DNA of 24,223 nt from a virus, in the IMG/VR virus record IMGVR_UViG_3300042184_000002, positions 1 through 24,223 of that record. One strand, written 5' to 3'. This document shows positions 1 through 6,936 of this stretch, one piece after another; position 1 is the stretch's first letter; the number at the start of each line of letters is the position of its first letter. Both the position numbers and the translations under genes were made by a program. The notes beneath the pieces were generated by a model that had not been told where the DNA came from, did not search any database, and worked only from the letters and a program-made list of their open reading frames with translations.

Positions 1-342
1 CTTCGTGCAGAAGTCACCGTAGCTCGTTGGGGAGCCCTTATAGATCTTGCTCTTGGACGATGAGAAGACGAGACGGATGTCGATCTCCGGGTACTGCTCA
101 CGGATCAGCAAGTGCTTCTTGCGGTCCTCGACTTCCCAGATACCTTTGGTCTCGACGATGATCCCGTTCTTCAACACGAAGTCCGGGGTGTACTTGGCCT
201 CACGGGCCGGAACGACATACTTGATGTAGAACTGCTCGAAGTCGAAAGGGACTCCAAGCTTGTCCATATGAGCAGCGTTGCGATCCTCAAGGCCGGAACG
301 GAAGGCCCCTACTCGGGCACCTTTGGGACCGGCATAAGCCAC
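1..342 (-). CDS. 3: Endonuclease I (gp3), 3' part outside window
   Basis: Holliday-junction resolving and host-DNA-degrading nuclease of the T7 endonuclease I family. The 114 codons present align with T7 gp3 from the N-terminus: a VGAFRSGLED block, then YTPDF, VETKG, RKKHLLIREQ and YKGSPTSYG. By alignment the catalytic residues are E19, D54, E64 and K66, and all are present. The gene continues past base 1, so the C-terminus is missing. The start is a GTG at 342, two bases after the TGA of gp2.5; no good Shine-Dalgarno is seen, so translation is probably coupled to gp2.5. Known role in T7: breaking host DNA to supply nucleotides and resolving branched DNA before packaging. Identity is very secure; the GTG start is likely, from the match of the following residues to the T7 N-terminus. 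Confidence 0.95.
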   Translation of the reverse strand, partial: MAYAGPKGARVGAFRSGLEDRNAAHMDKLGVPFDFEQFYIKYVVPAREAKYTPDFVLKNGIIVETKGIWEVEDRKKHLLIREQYPEIDIRLVFSSSKSKIYKGSPTSYGDFCTK

Positions 343-344
343 GA

Positions 345-1055
345 TCAGAAGTCCGAAGCGTCGTCAGGAATCGACTCGCCTGCATGGCCTTGGTCTTCGT
401 CCTGCTCGCCCTGCCAACCTTGTTCACGGTCGTCAGCGGCTTCGTAGCCAGCTTCTTCTTCACCAGCCCAGTCATCGGAGCCAGCAGCGAATTCACGCAG
501 AGTGATCAGCATCACCGAGTCCAGTTGCAGCTTGACGCTTGCACCGACCACAGCACCGAAGGTGTACGGGAACATCGAGTAGCGAACCTTCAGCTCGGAA
601 CCGCCAGAGATGGCAGGTACGGCATTGATGCGCTTGCCCTTGGCATCCACGACCTTCAGCAGGATCTCTTTGGACTCCTTGGTCACCTTGTCTTGGTACG
701 AGGCATAGCCAGCGAACTTGAAGGTCACGGTGCCATCGTCGTTCTCGAAGTAAGGCAGTTGGCCCTCATAAGGAACCAGCAGGGTCTTGCCGCGTTGCAG
801 CTTGGACTTGGCAGCAGCTTCGCCACCGTTCTTCCAGTCCTCTTGGATCTGCGCCCAGTTGGCCTCGTGGCACTTGACGATACGGTCGATGTGCGGTTGG
901 GCTTCTTTACGGCTCACGGTCAGGTTGACCTTGTAGACACCACGAGGATTGCCGAAGCCTTTCTCTGGGTTGCCGTAGTCGGGCTTCTGGATCGAGCAGT
1001 ACGGTTCAGCGATACCTTTAGGGGTGAAGAAGAACTCTTTTTTCAGTGCAGCCAT
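345..1055 (-). CDS. 2.5: Single-stranded DNA-binding protein gp2.5
   Basis: T7-type ssDNA-binding protein that coats replication intermediates and contacts the phage polymerase and helicase-primase through its acidic tail. The 236 residues compare with 232 in T7. The N-terminal two thirds is the OB-fold part; the last 40 or so residues are strongly acidic and end in DDASDF, keeping the C-terminal Phe known to be essential in T7. The ATG at 1055 is preceded by TAGGAGA at good spacing. It is the first gene behind the promoter at 1090-1113 and is followed directly by endonuclease gp3. A highly expressed class II gene by analogy. Confidence 0.95.
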   Translation of the reverse strand: MAALKKEFFFTPKGIAEPYCSIQKPDYGNPEKGFGNPRGVYKVNLTVSRKEAQPHIDRIVKCHEANWAQIQEDWKNGGEAAAKSKLQRGKTLLVPYEGQLPYFENDDGTVTFKFAGYASYQDKVTKESKEILLKVVDAKGKRINAVPAISGGSELKVRYSMFPYTFGAVVGASVKLQLDSVMLITLREFAAGSDDWAGEEEAGYEAADDREQGWQGEQDEDQGHAGESIPDDASDF

Positions 1056-1089
1056 GGGAAAATCTCCTATGCAAATGGGAAGTCAATGT

Positions 1090-1113
1090 GTGTAGCCACA
1101 GTGAGGGTTTTTA
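1090..1113 (-). promoter_or_regulatory. Phage RNA polymerase promoter before gene 2.5
   Basis: On the minus strand this reads TAAAAACCCTCACTGTGGC followed by TACAC. It has the T3/gh-1-like core ACCCTCACT and the same sequence as the promoters at 2493-2516 and, nearly, 7043-7066. The TAA stop codon of the upstream gene (1111-1113) forms the first bases of the promoter. Initiation is expected at the second G of TGG, giving a short leader into gp2.5. Confidence 0.92.
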
Positions 1114-1476
1114 ATACGTGAGGGACTCGCGCTCGGCGAACAGACCAGTCTTGAAGGTCTCAATGACAGGGATCAGAGTCGCCTTGGTCATCGCGTGGAC
1201 GACCTCCTTGAAGTTGGCCTTCAGGAAGTCTTTACGGAACCGCCACACACCATGTTTGAAGTGGTGCAGGTTGGTCTCGGTGTTGTCGTCAGTTCCACAA
1301 ACAGCCAACGAGATGGCGCGCTCAATGAGCAGGCCCTCAACGAGGCTCTTTTGGTGGTTGTCCAGCAAGTGGATGTAGACGACCCCAGCGAAGCCAGAGT
1401 TCTTGGTCACGGTGAAGTTCTGGATGTGCAGGAAGCCATCCGGGTTCGAGCGCGTGTTGCCTTGGGCCAGGTTCAT
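1111..1476 (-). CDS. Hypothetical protein between gp2 and gp2.5
   Basis: A 121-residue protein I do not recognise. It sits where T7 has no gene, between the gp2 inhibitor and gp2.5. Its ATG overlaps the TGA of gp2 in an ATGA-type junction, so it is probably translated by coupling; the upstream GGTGG is only a weak ribosome site. It is soluble-looking with a mixed alpha/beta composition, several His residues (LHHFKHG near residue 72) and a basic middle (WRFRKDFLKANFK). There is no membrane segment and no signal peptide. The stop TAA lies inside the next phage promoter. Coding is supported by tight packing in the operon; function is unknown. Confidence 0.8.
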   Translation of the reverse strand: MNLAQGNTRSNPDGFLHIQNFTVTKNSGFAGVVYIHLLDNHQKSLVEGLLIERAISLAVCGTDDNTETNLHHFKHGVWRFRKDFLKANFKEVVHAMTKATLIPVIETFKTGLFAERESLTY

Positions 1477-1643
1477 TGTGTGACCACCGGGCGAATGCGC
1501 TGTACGTTGTCTTCACCGTATTCGAGGTCAGCGGCCTCAAGGGCCTCCTCAATGGTGCGTGCCCAGACTGGGACTTCGACTGCCTCATCACGTAGGTTCA
1601 CGGTGACCTTGAATGGCAGCATCTTTTGGGATTCTTTAGGCAT
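1473..1643 (-). CDS. 2: Inhibitor of host RNA polymerase gp2
   Basis: A 56-residue protein matching T7 gp2, which binds the beta' jaw of bacterial RNA polymerase and blocks open-complex formation. The T7 segment [20 protein letters not shown] aligns with EVPVWARTIEEALEAADLEY here, and the T7 C-terminal VTRVRPCV with VQRIRPVV. This version is 8 residues shorter, mostly at the N-terminus. Start ATG 1643 has AAGGAG upstream at about 10 bases and overlaps the end of the kinase-like gene by 8 bases; the stop overlaps the next start. A role in shutting off early host-polymerase transcription is inferred from the family. Confidence 0.9.
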   Translation of the reverse strand: MPKESQKMLPFKVTVNLRDEAVEVPVWARTIEEALEAADLEYGEDNVQRIRPVVTQ

Positions 1644-2289
1644 GAGTAATGACTCCTTGTTCGCGTAGTTGGTCGATCATCTCCGAGGCGTGGCCCCACT
1701 TGTTCACCACATGGGCGTCCATCTGGTAGTCACGCAGTTCAATGTCGGTGGCGTGCAGCGGTACATCGTCCACAGCAGGGATCGCCCAGTCTCGTGAGAG
1801 ACGGACAAGGTGTGCTTGGCGGATGGACAGGGCAGCGTATTCGTTGGCTTGGCGCATGTCGGTGACGACCACGAGGGAACCCTTGGGTGCCTTCTTGATC
1901 TCCTTGAGACCCTCCAGCAGCCACACGTCAGGGTTCGCCTTATAGTTGCGGCGGAAGCCTGTACCGTATTGCTGAAGGTGCCAGCGAGGCGTCCTTGGGA
2001 TGGTCAAGTCGAGGAACCCCGAGTCCATCAGCCAGTCCCGGTACTCGGACTCTGGGATCTGGTCAATCGCCAGCTCCTCGAACTGAGCGTCCTTAAGGTC
2101 GGTGTGGCAGTGGCTCTCCATGACGATCCGCTCGCACTCGTCGAGGGCCAGCATGTGGGAGCATTTGCGCTTGAGGACATCCCCAAAGGCGACTCGATGA
2201 ACCTTGTAGCCTTCCAACACGAGCAGGTCACACAAGGTGTCCTTGCCACTGCGACCACGCTCTGAGGTCAGGGCGATGATGTCAGTCAT
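1636..2289 (-). CDS. Deoxynucleoside monophosphate kinase-like protein
   Basis: 217 residues beginning MTDIIALTSE. A P-loop of the dNMP-kinase type lies at residues 8-18 (TSERGRSGKDT), with the GKD variant of Walker A seen in T4/T5-like phage nucleotide kinases. An AFGDVLKRKC segment follows near residue 37 and a VVVTDMRQANE strand near residue 140, as expected for an adenylate-kinase-like fold. It occupies the position of T7 1.7, also a nucleotide kinase but a different family, so this looks like functional replacement. The ATG at 2289 has AAGGAGA at good spacing and is preferred to upstream in-frame starts that run into the preceding gene. Likely role: raising dNDP supply. Substrate range cannot be read from sequence. 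Confidence 0.8.
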   Translation of the reverse strand: MTDIIALTSERGRSGKDTLCDLLVLEGYKVHRVAFGDVLKRKCSHMLALDECERIVMESHCHTDLKDAQFEELAIDQIPESEYRDWLMDSGFLDLTIPRTPRWHLQQYGTGFRRNYKANPDVWLLEGLKEIKKAPKGSLVVVTDMRQANEYAALSIRQAHLVRLSRDWAIPAVDDVPLHATDIELRDYQMDAHVVNKWGHASEMIDQLREQGVITHA

Positions 2290-2467
2290 TAACGATCTCC
2301 TTGATCTTGGTCCAGAGACCCTTGAAGAAGGTCTTGGTGCGCGTCCAGAAGTCGGAACGAGGCGCTGGTGGTTGGGGAGCAACTGGGCGTGCCATGAAGT
2401 AGGCAGCGTTGCGTTGGCGGTCGATGTTGCTTTGGTGAATCCGATGAGCGTAGGAACGGTCTTTCAT
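2282..2467 (-). CDS. Small basic hypothetical protein
   Basis: 61 residues, rich in Arg/Lys, with a central Pro stretch (ARPVAPQPPAPRSD) and a C-terminal amphipathic segment with aromatics (WTRTKTFFKGLWTKIKEIVND). AAGGAGTACCGA precedes the ATG at 2467. It is the first gene behind the promoter at 2493-2516 and overlaps the kinase-like gene by 8 bases. No family is recognised. The amphipathic, Trp/Phe-containing tail could bind membrane or a protein partner; this is a guess only. Confidence 0.75.
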   Translation of the reverse strand: MKDRSYAHRIHQSNIDRQRNAAYFMARPVAPQPPAPRSDFWTRTKTFFKGLWTKIKEIVND

Positions 2468-2492
2468 TCGGTACTCCTTGGTGGTGGATGGT

Positions 2493-2516
2493 GTGTAGCC
2501 ACAGTGAGGGTTTTTA
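2493..2516 (-). promoter_or_regulatory. Phage RNA polymerase promoter, first class II promoter after the TE-like terminator
   Basis: The minus strand reads TAAAAACCCTCACTGTGGC then TACAC, identical to the promoter before gene 2.5. It starts 2 bases after the TGA of the 28-residue membrane ORF and drives the block of small ORF, kinase, gp2 and the 121-residue hypothetical. Confidence 0.92.
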
Positions 2517-2518
2517 AA

Positions 2519-2605
2519 TCAGGGTCTGGTGGCGCCCCAGTAGGCAGCTATAAACAGCAGCACTGAGACGGTCGCAAAGGTGGCTATCAGGCCAGCGAAG
2601 TCCAT
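2519..2605 (-). CDS. 28-residue single-span membrane peptide
   Basis: A very short ORF, MDFAGLIATFATVSVLLFIA then AYWGATRP, almost entirely one hydrophobic helix with a short polar C-terminus. TAGGAG lies 5-10 bases before the ATG at 2605, which is strong support for translation. It sits between the TE-like terminator (2631-2661) and the next phage promoter, the position of the tiny T7 genes 1.4-1.5. Function unknown; inner-membrane insertion is expected. An overlapping ORF in another frame has no ribosome site and is not preferred. Confidence 0.7.
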   Translation of the reverse strand: MDFAGLIATFATVSVLLFIAAYWGATRP

Positions 2606-2630
2606 AGATTTCTCCTATCGTTGAAGGCAT

Positions 2631-2661
2631 AAAAAAACCCCACCGACCGAAGTCGATGAGG
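2631..2661 (-). terminator. Rho-independent terminator after ligase (TE-like)
   Basis: The minus-strand RNA forms a 10-base-pair stem (CCUCAUCGAC / GUCGGUGGGG, including G-U pairs) closed by a UUCG tetraloop and followed by seven U. It lies 9 bases past the ligase stop, exactly where T7 has its early terminator TE, so it should end host-polymerase early transcription. Confidence 0.9.
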
Positions 2662-2670
2662 CTCTTGAAG

Positions 2671-3705
2671 TTACTCTTTGATGAACGGGTCGCTGATCCC
2701 TCGGAAGGAATCGAAGCTTGGGTGGCGCATGGACCCATCTGGGTAGCGCTCCATGAAGGTCACCTTGCAGGTGTGGCCATGGAACGGGTTATAGCGAACC
2801 GAGTGGGCCGAGTCCTGAGCGTACTTCCAGTCAGCAGAGACCTTGCAGAACTTGGCGACTGCCGCTGTGAACTTCTCCATCAGTTCCTTGCTGATCTTGC
2901 AGGCGTTGACCACATGGCCGGACTCAAGGAGGACCTCGAAGCCGATCACCTTGCCCTCGTTGGCCTTGCCGGGTGTGCCCCAGACCAGACCGCAGACGGT
3001 GCCATCCTCGTTGTCATCGGGAACCATTTTCCACCAGCCCGTCACCTTGGAGCGACGATAGATGGCCAGAGGGTCCTTCAGCACCAGACCTTCTTCCTTG
3101 TTGGCACGGACCCGCTCGAAGTGAGCGTCCAGCTCATTCATGTTGAACACGTCGAACGACTCACAGACGTTCCAGTTGATCTCTGGGAAGCGCTCCTTGA
3201 GCTGGGCCACTTGGTACTGGGTGTGGTACTGCATGGCCGCGTTCGTCACATCGTATTCCTGGCCCGACATGATCACATCCAGCGGGATCACCGCAAAGAC
3301 ATGGATGTTCAGGCGGCTCACTGGAAGCGGGCCATCCTTGAAGCGTCTCAGGGTCCCCGAAGTGTCCTTGCAGGGCAGCTCGTCGATGATCAGCTCAGCG
3401 TCCAGCATGAAGCCAGTGTCAGGGAACAGCGCCTCATCGCCGCAAGGGTTGAAGAAGCGGTCCCACCGAACGTCACCTTCCAGTGGTTGACCGTGCTTCT
3501 CGAAGACTGGGAAGTCCTTGCCTTCACGGCTCAGCCAGCGGGCCGAGTTGGTGCCACGAGGACCCACCACGAGGTTGAGTCGAACTCCATCCTTCTTGGT
3601 GTCAGCGATGATGTAGGACTCAGCCAGAACCTTCTCAACGGCGCTCGCCGAGAAGTCAACTGGACGGTGTGGGTTGGTTGCGAGGATCACTTCTTGAACG
3701 GCCAT
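2671..3705 (-). CDS. 1.3: ATP-dependent DNA ligase gp1.3
   Basis: 344 residues (T7 359). It seals nicks during phage replication. Nucleotidyltransferase motifs are in order: motif I KKDG at 37-40 with K37 as the expected AMP-accepting lysine, R60 in the next conserved block (RWLSREG), motif III FMLDAELI at 99-106, motif IV EGLVLK at 205-210, and motif V WWKMVP with K226. An OB-fold-sized C-terminal part follows. The ATG at 3705 has AAGGAG upstream; an in-frame upstream extension is rejected because it runs into the preceding gene. It is the last early gene before the terminator. Confidence 0.96.
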   Translation of the reverse strand: MAVQEVILATNPHRPVDFSASAVEKVLAESYIIADTKKDGVRLNLVVGPRGTNSARWLSREGKDFPVFEKHGQPLEGDVRWDRFFNPCGDEALFPDTGFMLDAELIIDELPCKDTSGTLRRFKDGPLPVSRLNIHVFAVIPLDVIMSGQEYDVTNAAMQYHTQYQVAQLKERFPEINWNVCESFDVFNMNELDAHFERVRANKEEGLVLKDPLAIYRRSKVTGWWKMVPDDNEDGTVCGLVWGTPGKANEGKVIGFEVLLESGHVVNACKISKELMEKFTAAVAKFCKVSADWKYAQDSAHSVRYNPFHGHTCKVTFMERYPDGSMRHPSFDSFRGISDPFIKE

Positions 3706-3718
3706 CAGGTACTTCTCC

Positions 3719-4087
3719 TTAAACGGTGGTTTTGGCTTTACGAGGGGCGCGAGGTTTCTTCGCAGGGGTGGCCACAGCGGCCTCAAGGAGGCTCTCACGG
3801 AGACCTTCAGTCACAGCATCTTGAACCTCAAAGACCTTCGGCTCAGCGGCCTTTGCGAGGCGCTCGAAGTGTTGCTTGACGGTCTTCTCAGTGACGTTCT
3901 GAGCGGACAGGCGCAGGGCCTCCACGCGCTCCTCAAGGGTGCCGGACATGAAGCGGTTGTCCATCAGCATCTGGGCGTCATAAGCCTCTTGGCTGGTGGT
4001 TCGCTGGTCACCGATCTCGACAGTGGTCTGGATCAGGTAGGTGTACTTGGCGATCTTGGAGCTGGTGGACTTGATTACGACTTGCAT
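3719..4087 (-). CDS. Hypothetical protein with basic Pro/Ala/Lys tail
   Basis: 122 residues, unrecognised. The first 40 residues look beta-rich (MQVVIKSTSSKIAKYTYLIQ), followed by a helical, charged middle and a C-terminal tail, ATPAKKPRAPRKAKTTV, like a histone-type or nucleic-acid-binding tail. The ATG at 4087 has AGGAG upstream. It lies between the 1.1-like gene and ligase, where T7 has gene 1.2 (dGTPase inhibitor), but I see no similarity to gp1.2. Nucleic-acid binding by the tail is inference. Confidence 0.8.
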   Translation of the reverse strand: MQVVIKSTSSKIAKYTYLIQTTVEIGDQRTTSQEAYDAQMLMDNRFMSGTLEERVEALRLSAQNVTEKTVKQHFERLAKAAEPKVFEVQDAVTEGLRESLLEAAVATPAKKPRAPRKAKTTV

Positions 4088-4109
4088 TCGATTGGTCTCC
4101 TGAAGGGAA

Positions 4110-4268
4110 TTAGTAGGCTTGGTTGCCAGTGCAGATAGGAACCCACTCTTGACGAGTGCCACGGACAGGCTTGTTCAGCTTGCCTTTCTTGGTGCGGATG
4201 GCGTCCATCTCGGAGTCATCACGCAGGGCTTTCTTGACGGTCTTAACGAAGTTGGTGGAAGCGTTCAT
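4110..4268 (-). CDS. 1.1: gp1.1-like small basic protein
   Basis: 52 residues, basic, directly after the RNA polymerase gene as T7 1.1 is. The middle (RTKKGKLNKPVRGTRQEW) resembles the KGRKLNKTKRD...SW end of T7 gp1.1 as I recall it. AAGGA lies about 12 bases before the ATG at 4268. Only 13 bases separate it from the polymerase stop, so the T7 origin region between 1 and 1.1 is absent. Role unknown in T7 as well. Confidence 0.7.
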   Translation of the reverse strand: MNASTNFVKTVKKALRDDSEMDAIRTKKGKLNKPVRGTRQEWVPICTGNQAY

Positions 4269-4281
4269 TCGGGTAGATTCC

Positions 4282-6936
4282 TTATGCAAAAGCAAATTCA
4301 GATTTGAGGATTTCACGGATGTCCAGAGTTCCTTTCTCAGGAAGCTCAGGCATCTTGTCGAGTTGGGTTTCGTGCAACTGCTCCATGAACTGGTCACGGA
4401 AGTCAGCGAGTACATCGTTGTTCTCATACGTCTCAACCATCGTTTCCCGTACCGCTCGGAACATCGCACCGGCTTTCGCAGGGATGGTCCCGAAGGAGTC
4501 ATGGATGAGGCAGAAGAAGTCGATCCCGTAGTTCTCGGCAGCGTGGACCACCGTCTTGCGGAGGTGGCTACCGTCTTGGGAGTGAACGAAGTTTGGCGAG
4601 ATGCCCGACTCTTGTTTGCGGGCGTCGATCTTGTCGCTATCTCGCACAGTCACGGTGGACTGCAAGCGGATGTCCCCGAGGAACATCAGGTCGATACGGC
4701 GGGTCTCTGGGACCATGTATTCCTGCCACACCGGGAAGCCATCAGGCGTACACCAGTAGACAGGCATTGCAGGCTTGAGCAGGTCCTTCGTCTTCTTGCA
4801 CTTGACCTCAGAGGACAGCAGCTTCGCAGCCTTCTGGAGCCAGTTCATTGCCTCTACAGCAGCGACCACAACGACACTCACTGAGTCCCAGATGAGGCCA
4901 GCCATGAAGCGGCTCGCTTGACCCGGATCGGTGAACATATGGCCTTCGTCGTTATCAATCGCTTTCTTCACGATGTCTTCACGAACCTGATCGGCGAACC
5001 CGTAGGCTTTCGATCCGTAGGCGAGGGTCATCACGGAGCGCTTGGTTACCTTTCGGGACATTCCGTAGGCAAGCCAAGCCATAGCGAGGGTTTTTGTTCC
5101 AAGGACCACTCGTTCCTTAATTTCTCCCGTCTTTTCATCGACGAGAGTCTCGGTGCTGTTATCAGTTCCGGTGGCAGCAAGTACGAGTAGGGCAGCTTCA
5201 ACTTCGTCTGAGACCAGCTTGTAGATGTCTTGAACGGTTTCGCTGGGAAGCAGATTGACCGCCCGACCGCCTCGTTCATCGCGAAGCATTGCAGAGAAGT
5301 GTTGGATGCCAGAACACGATCCATCGAATGCAATCGGAATAGCTGATACATGGTTGGGTCCGTCACGCTTAACTCCTTCCCACTCGAAGCAGAATGCTAA
5401 GAAACAGAACGGCGAGTCCAGGCTCATCCATTCGATATTGGTTAGTGGATCTCGGGCAGTCGCAAGGATCATCCCTTCGTTGTCCAGAACCCACTGCTTG
5501 CGTTCCTCAAAGGTGACCTTATCGACCCCAGCAGTGTTGGCACCGTGAATCATCAGCCACTGAATCCCTTCCTCACCGACTGGCTCACCCTTAGCTGCCT
5601 GCAAGACACCTTTGGTCATGTCATTGGACTGAGGGTTGAACGCAGGGATCGCATAGACCCGGCCACGCCAGTCGAGGTTGTAAGGGAAGTAGATGGCCTC
5701 GAAGTCCTTGAACTTGTTGGCCTGCTCCAGCGAGAACTCGTAGGAGAGACGACGAGAGACCCTTGCGGCATCCTTGCGGTAGATCGCAGAGGCTGCCTTC
5801 TTCCACACCTTGAGAGCTTCCTCGTTGGTGTCGATGTCGAATGGCTTGGTCGGCAGTTCCTCACGTTCCGTTGTCGGGAACTCTTTGATCGGGACGTTCT
5901 TCCATTCCATCACCGCGTTGGCCACATCGAGGACTCGACGGTTGATCGACCATGCGGTGTTCTGAGCGAGGTTCACAGCCTTGTAGACCTCAGGCATGTG
6001 GACATCCTTGTAACGCTTCAAGGCCCGCTTAGAGGGGACCCGGATGAACGTCACAGGCTTGCGACCTTTGGCCCAGTAGCCACCACCTTGAGTCGAGACC
6101 CACGGCTTCGGCTGTACGACCATCGGCTGGTAGCGCGGGAAGATCCCCGAGAGGATGTAGGCCCGAGACTGAAGCTTCTCAGCCCATTCCTGCTTGAGGT
6201 AGACGTACTCGCCGTCCAGCTTCTTGTTGCCCTTGTGTTCCCGGACGACCTCAATCAACTGGGTCGATTCGATCAGCAGCTCCAACATGCGAATGCCCAT
6301 GTGGTACTTCACATCGGCTTCCATGGCATCCCATTGCTGCCACTCGTGGGTCAGCTTGCCATCGTCGATCATTTGCTGCTCGATCCGCGCCATGTACTCC
6401 ACCTTGTAGGTGTTGCCATTGCGTTGAGCGAGGGCCTTCTTGAGGTGGCGCTGGTAGTAGGCTTGCTCGGCTTGCCGAACTCGGCCATAACGAGCTTCCT
6501 CCTCCAGTGCCCCACCGATGCTCACAGCCATCTCAGTGATGGTCGGAGCGCCGTTACGTTGAGCGATGCGGTTGATCGTCCAGCGAATGGTCACCGAGGC
6601 AATAACGTCTGGGTTCATTTGCTGGAAGGCAGCGAGGGCTACGTGCTTGCGGCGAACCTTCGTGGTCTGGTGTTCGATCCACTCAGCGATAGCCGTTGAG
6701 AGGAGTGGTACGAGGGTTCCGAGGAGAGGCTTGGCGACTGAGTTCATGGAGAACTCGCCACGGTCCTGAGACTTCTCAAGGGCCTTGAGGAACTTCTCCT
6801 CGCCCAGTGTGTACGCCTCATGTTCCAAGTGCAGTTGCTCAGCGGCGAGTGCTTCACCGTAGATGGCTGCAAGGGAGTCGAAGGCGTGAGTTGCGGTGAT
6901 GTCGCTGAAGTCGTGACGCGCAGATGCTTCAAACAT
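4282..6936 (-). CDS. 1: Single-subunit RNA polymerase gp1
   Basis: 884 residues, T7/T3-type DNA-directed RNA polymerase that transcribes class II and III genes. Key segments are intact: FDGSCSGIQHFSAMLRDE (catalytic Asp of motif A), VTKRSVMTLAYGSKAYGF (O-helix Lys and Tyr), HDSFGT (second catalytic Asp) and the C-terminal FAFA. In the specificity loop, T7 TRLNLMFLGQFRLQ aligns with RRIDLMFLGDIRLQ, so the residue matching T7 Asn748 is Asp749, the T3 residue known to switch promoter choice. This fits the ACCCTCACT promoters in the window. The start ATG at 6936 follows immediately after a long hairpin, and no clear Shine-Dalgarno is free of that stem. A phage promoter lies upstream, so the gene can be read by its own product. 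Confidence 0.98.
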   Translation of the reverse strand: MFEASARHDFSDITATHAFDSLAAIYGEALAAEQLHLEHEAYTLGEEKFLKALEKSQDRGEFSMNSVAKPLLGTLVPLLSTAIAEWIEHQTTKVRRKHVALAAFQQMNPDVIASVTIRWTINRIAQRNGAPTITEMAVSIGGALEEEARYGRVRQAEQAYYQRHLKKALAQRNGNTYKVEYMARIEQQMIDDGKLTHEWQQWDAMEADVKYHMGIRMLELLIESTQLIEVVREHKGNKKLDGEYVYLKQEWAEKLQSRAYILSGIFPRYQPMVVQPKPWVSTQGGGYWAKGRKPVTFIRVPSKRALKRYKDVHMPEVYKAVNLAQNTAWSINRRVLDVANAVMEWKNVPIKEFPTTEREELPTKPFDIDTNEEALKVWKKAASAIYRKDAARVSRRLSYEFSLEQANKFKDFEAIYFPYNLDWRGRVYAIPAFNPQSNDMTKGVLQAAKGEPVGEEGIQWLMIHGANTAGVDKVTFEERKQWVLDNEGMILATARDPLTNIEWMSLDSPFCFLAFCFEWEGVKRDGPNHVSAIPIAFDGSCSGIQHFSAMLRDERGGRAVNLLPSETVQDIYKLVSDEVEAALLVLAATGTDNSTETLVDEKTGEIKERVVLGTKTLAMAWLAYGMSRKVTKRSVMTLAYGSKAYGFADQVREDIVKKAIDNDEGHMFTDPGQASRFMAGLIWDSVSVVVVAAVEAMNWLQKAAKLLSSEVKCKKTKDLLKPAMPVYWCTPDGFPVWQEYMVPETRRIDLMFLGDIRLQSTVTVRDSDKIDARKQESGISPNFVHSQDGSHLRKTVVHAAENYGIDFFCLIHDSFGTIPAKAGAMFRAVRETMVETYENNDVLADFRDQFMEQLHETQLDKMPELPEKGTLDIREILKSEFAFA
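5074..5096 (-). promoter_or_regulatory. Cryptic promoter-like sequence inside gene 1
   Basis: The minus strand reads CAAAAACCCTCGCTATGGCT, one core mismatch (A to G at about -6) from the phage promoter TAAAAACCCTCACTATGGC. It lies in codons for TKTLAMAW of the polymerase. The mismatch is at a position conserved in T7 and T3, so activity may be weak or absent. Confidence 0.35.

Noticed and set aside
1337-1591. 84-codon minus-strand frame over gp2
   Set aside because: Overlaps gp2 and the following gene in another frame; gp2 has clear T7 similarity and a good ribosome site.
2290-2382. N-terminal extension of the kinase-like protein
   Set aside because: No ribosome site, overlaps the preceding gene; the P-loop lies at the expected distance from the ATG at 2289.
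2514-2738. 74-codon frame across the TE-like terminator
   Set aside because: It would start inside ligase and read through a terminator stem; the 28-residue frame has the ribosome site.
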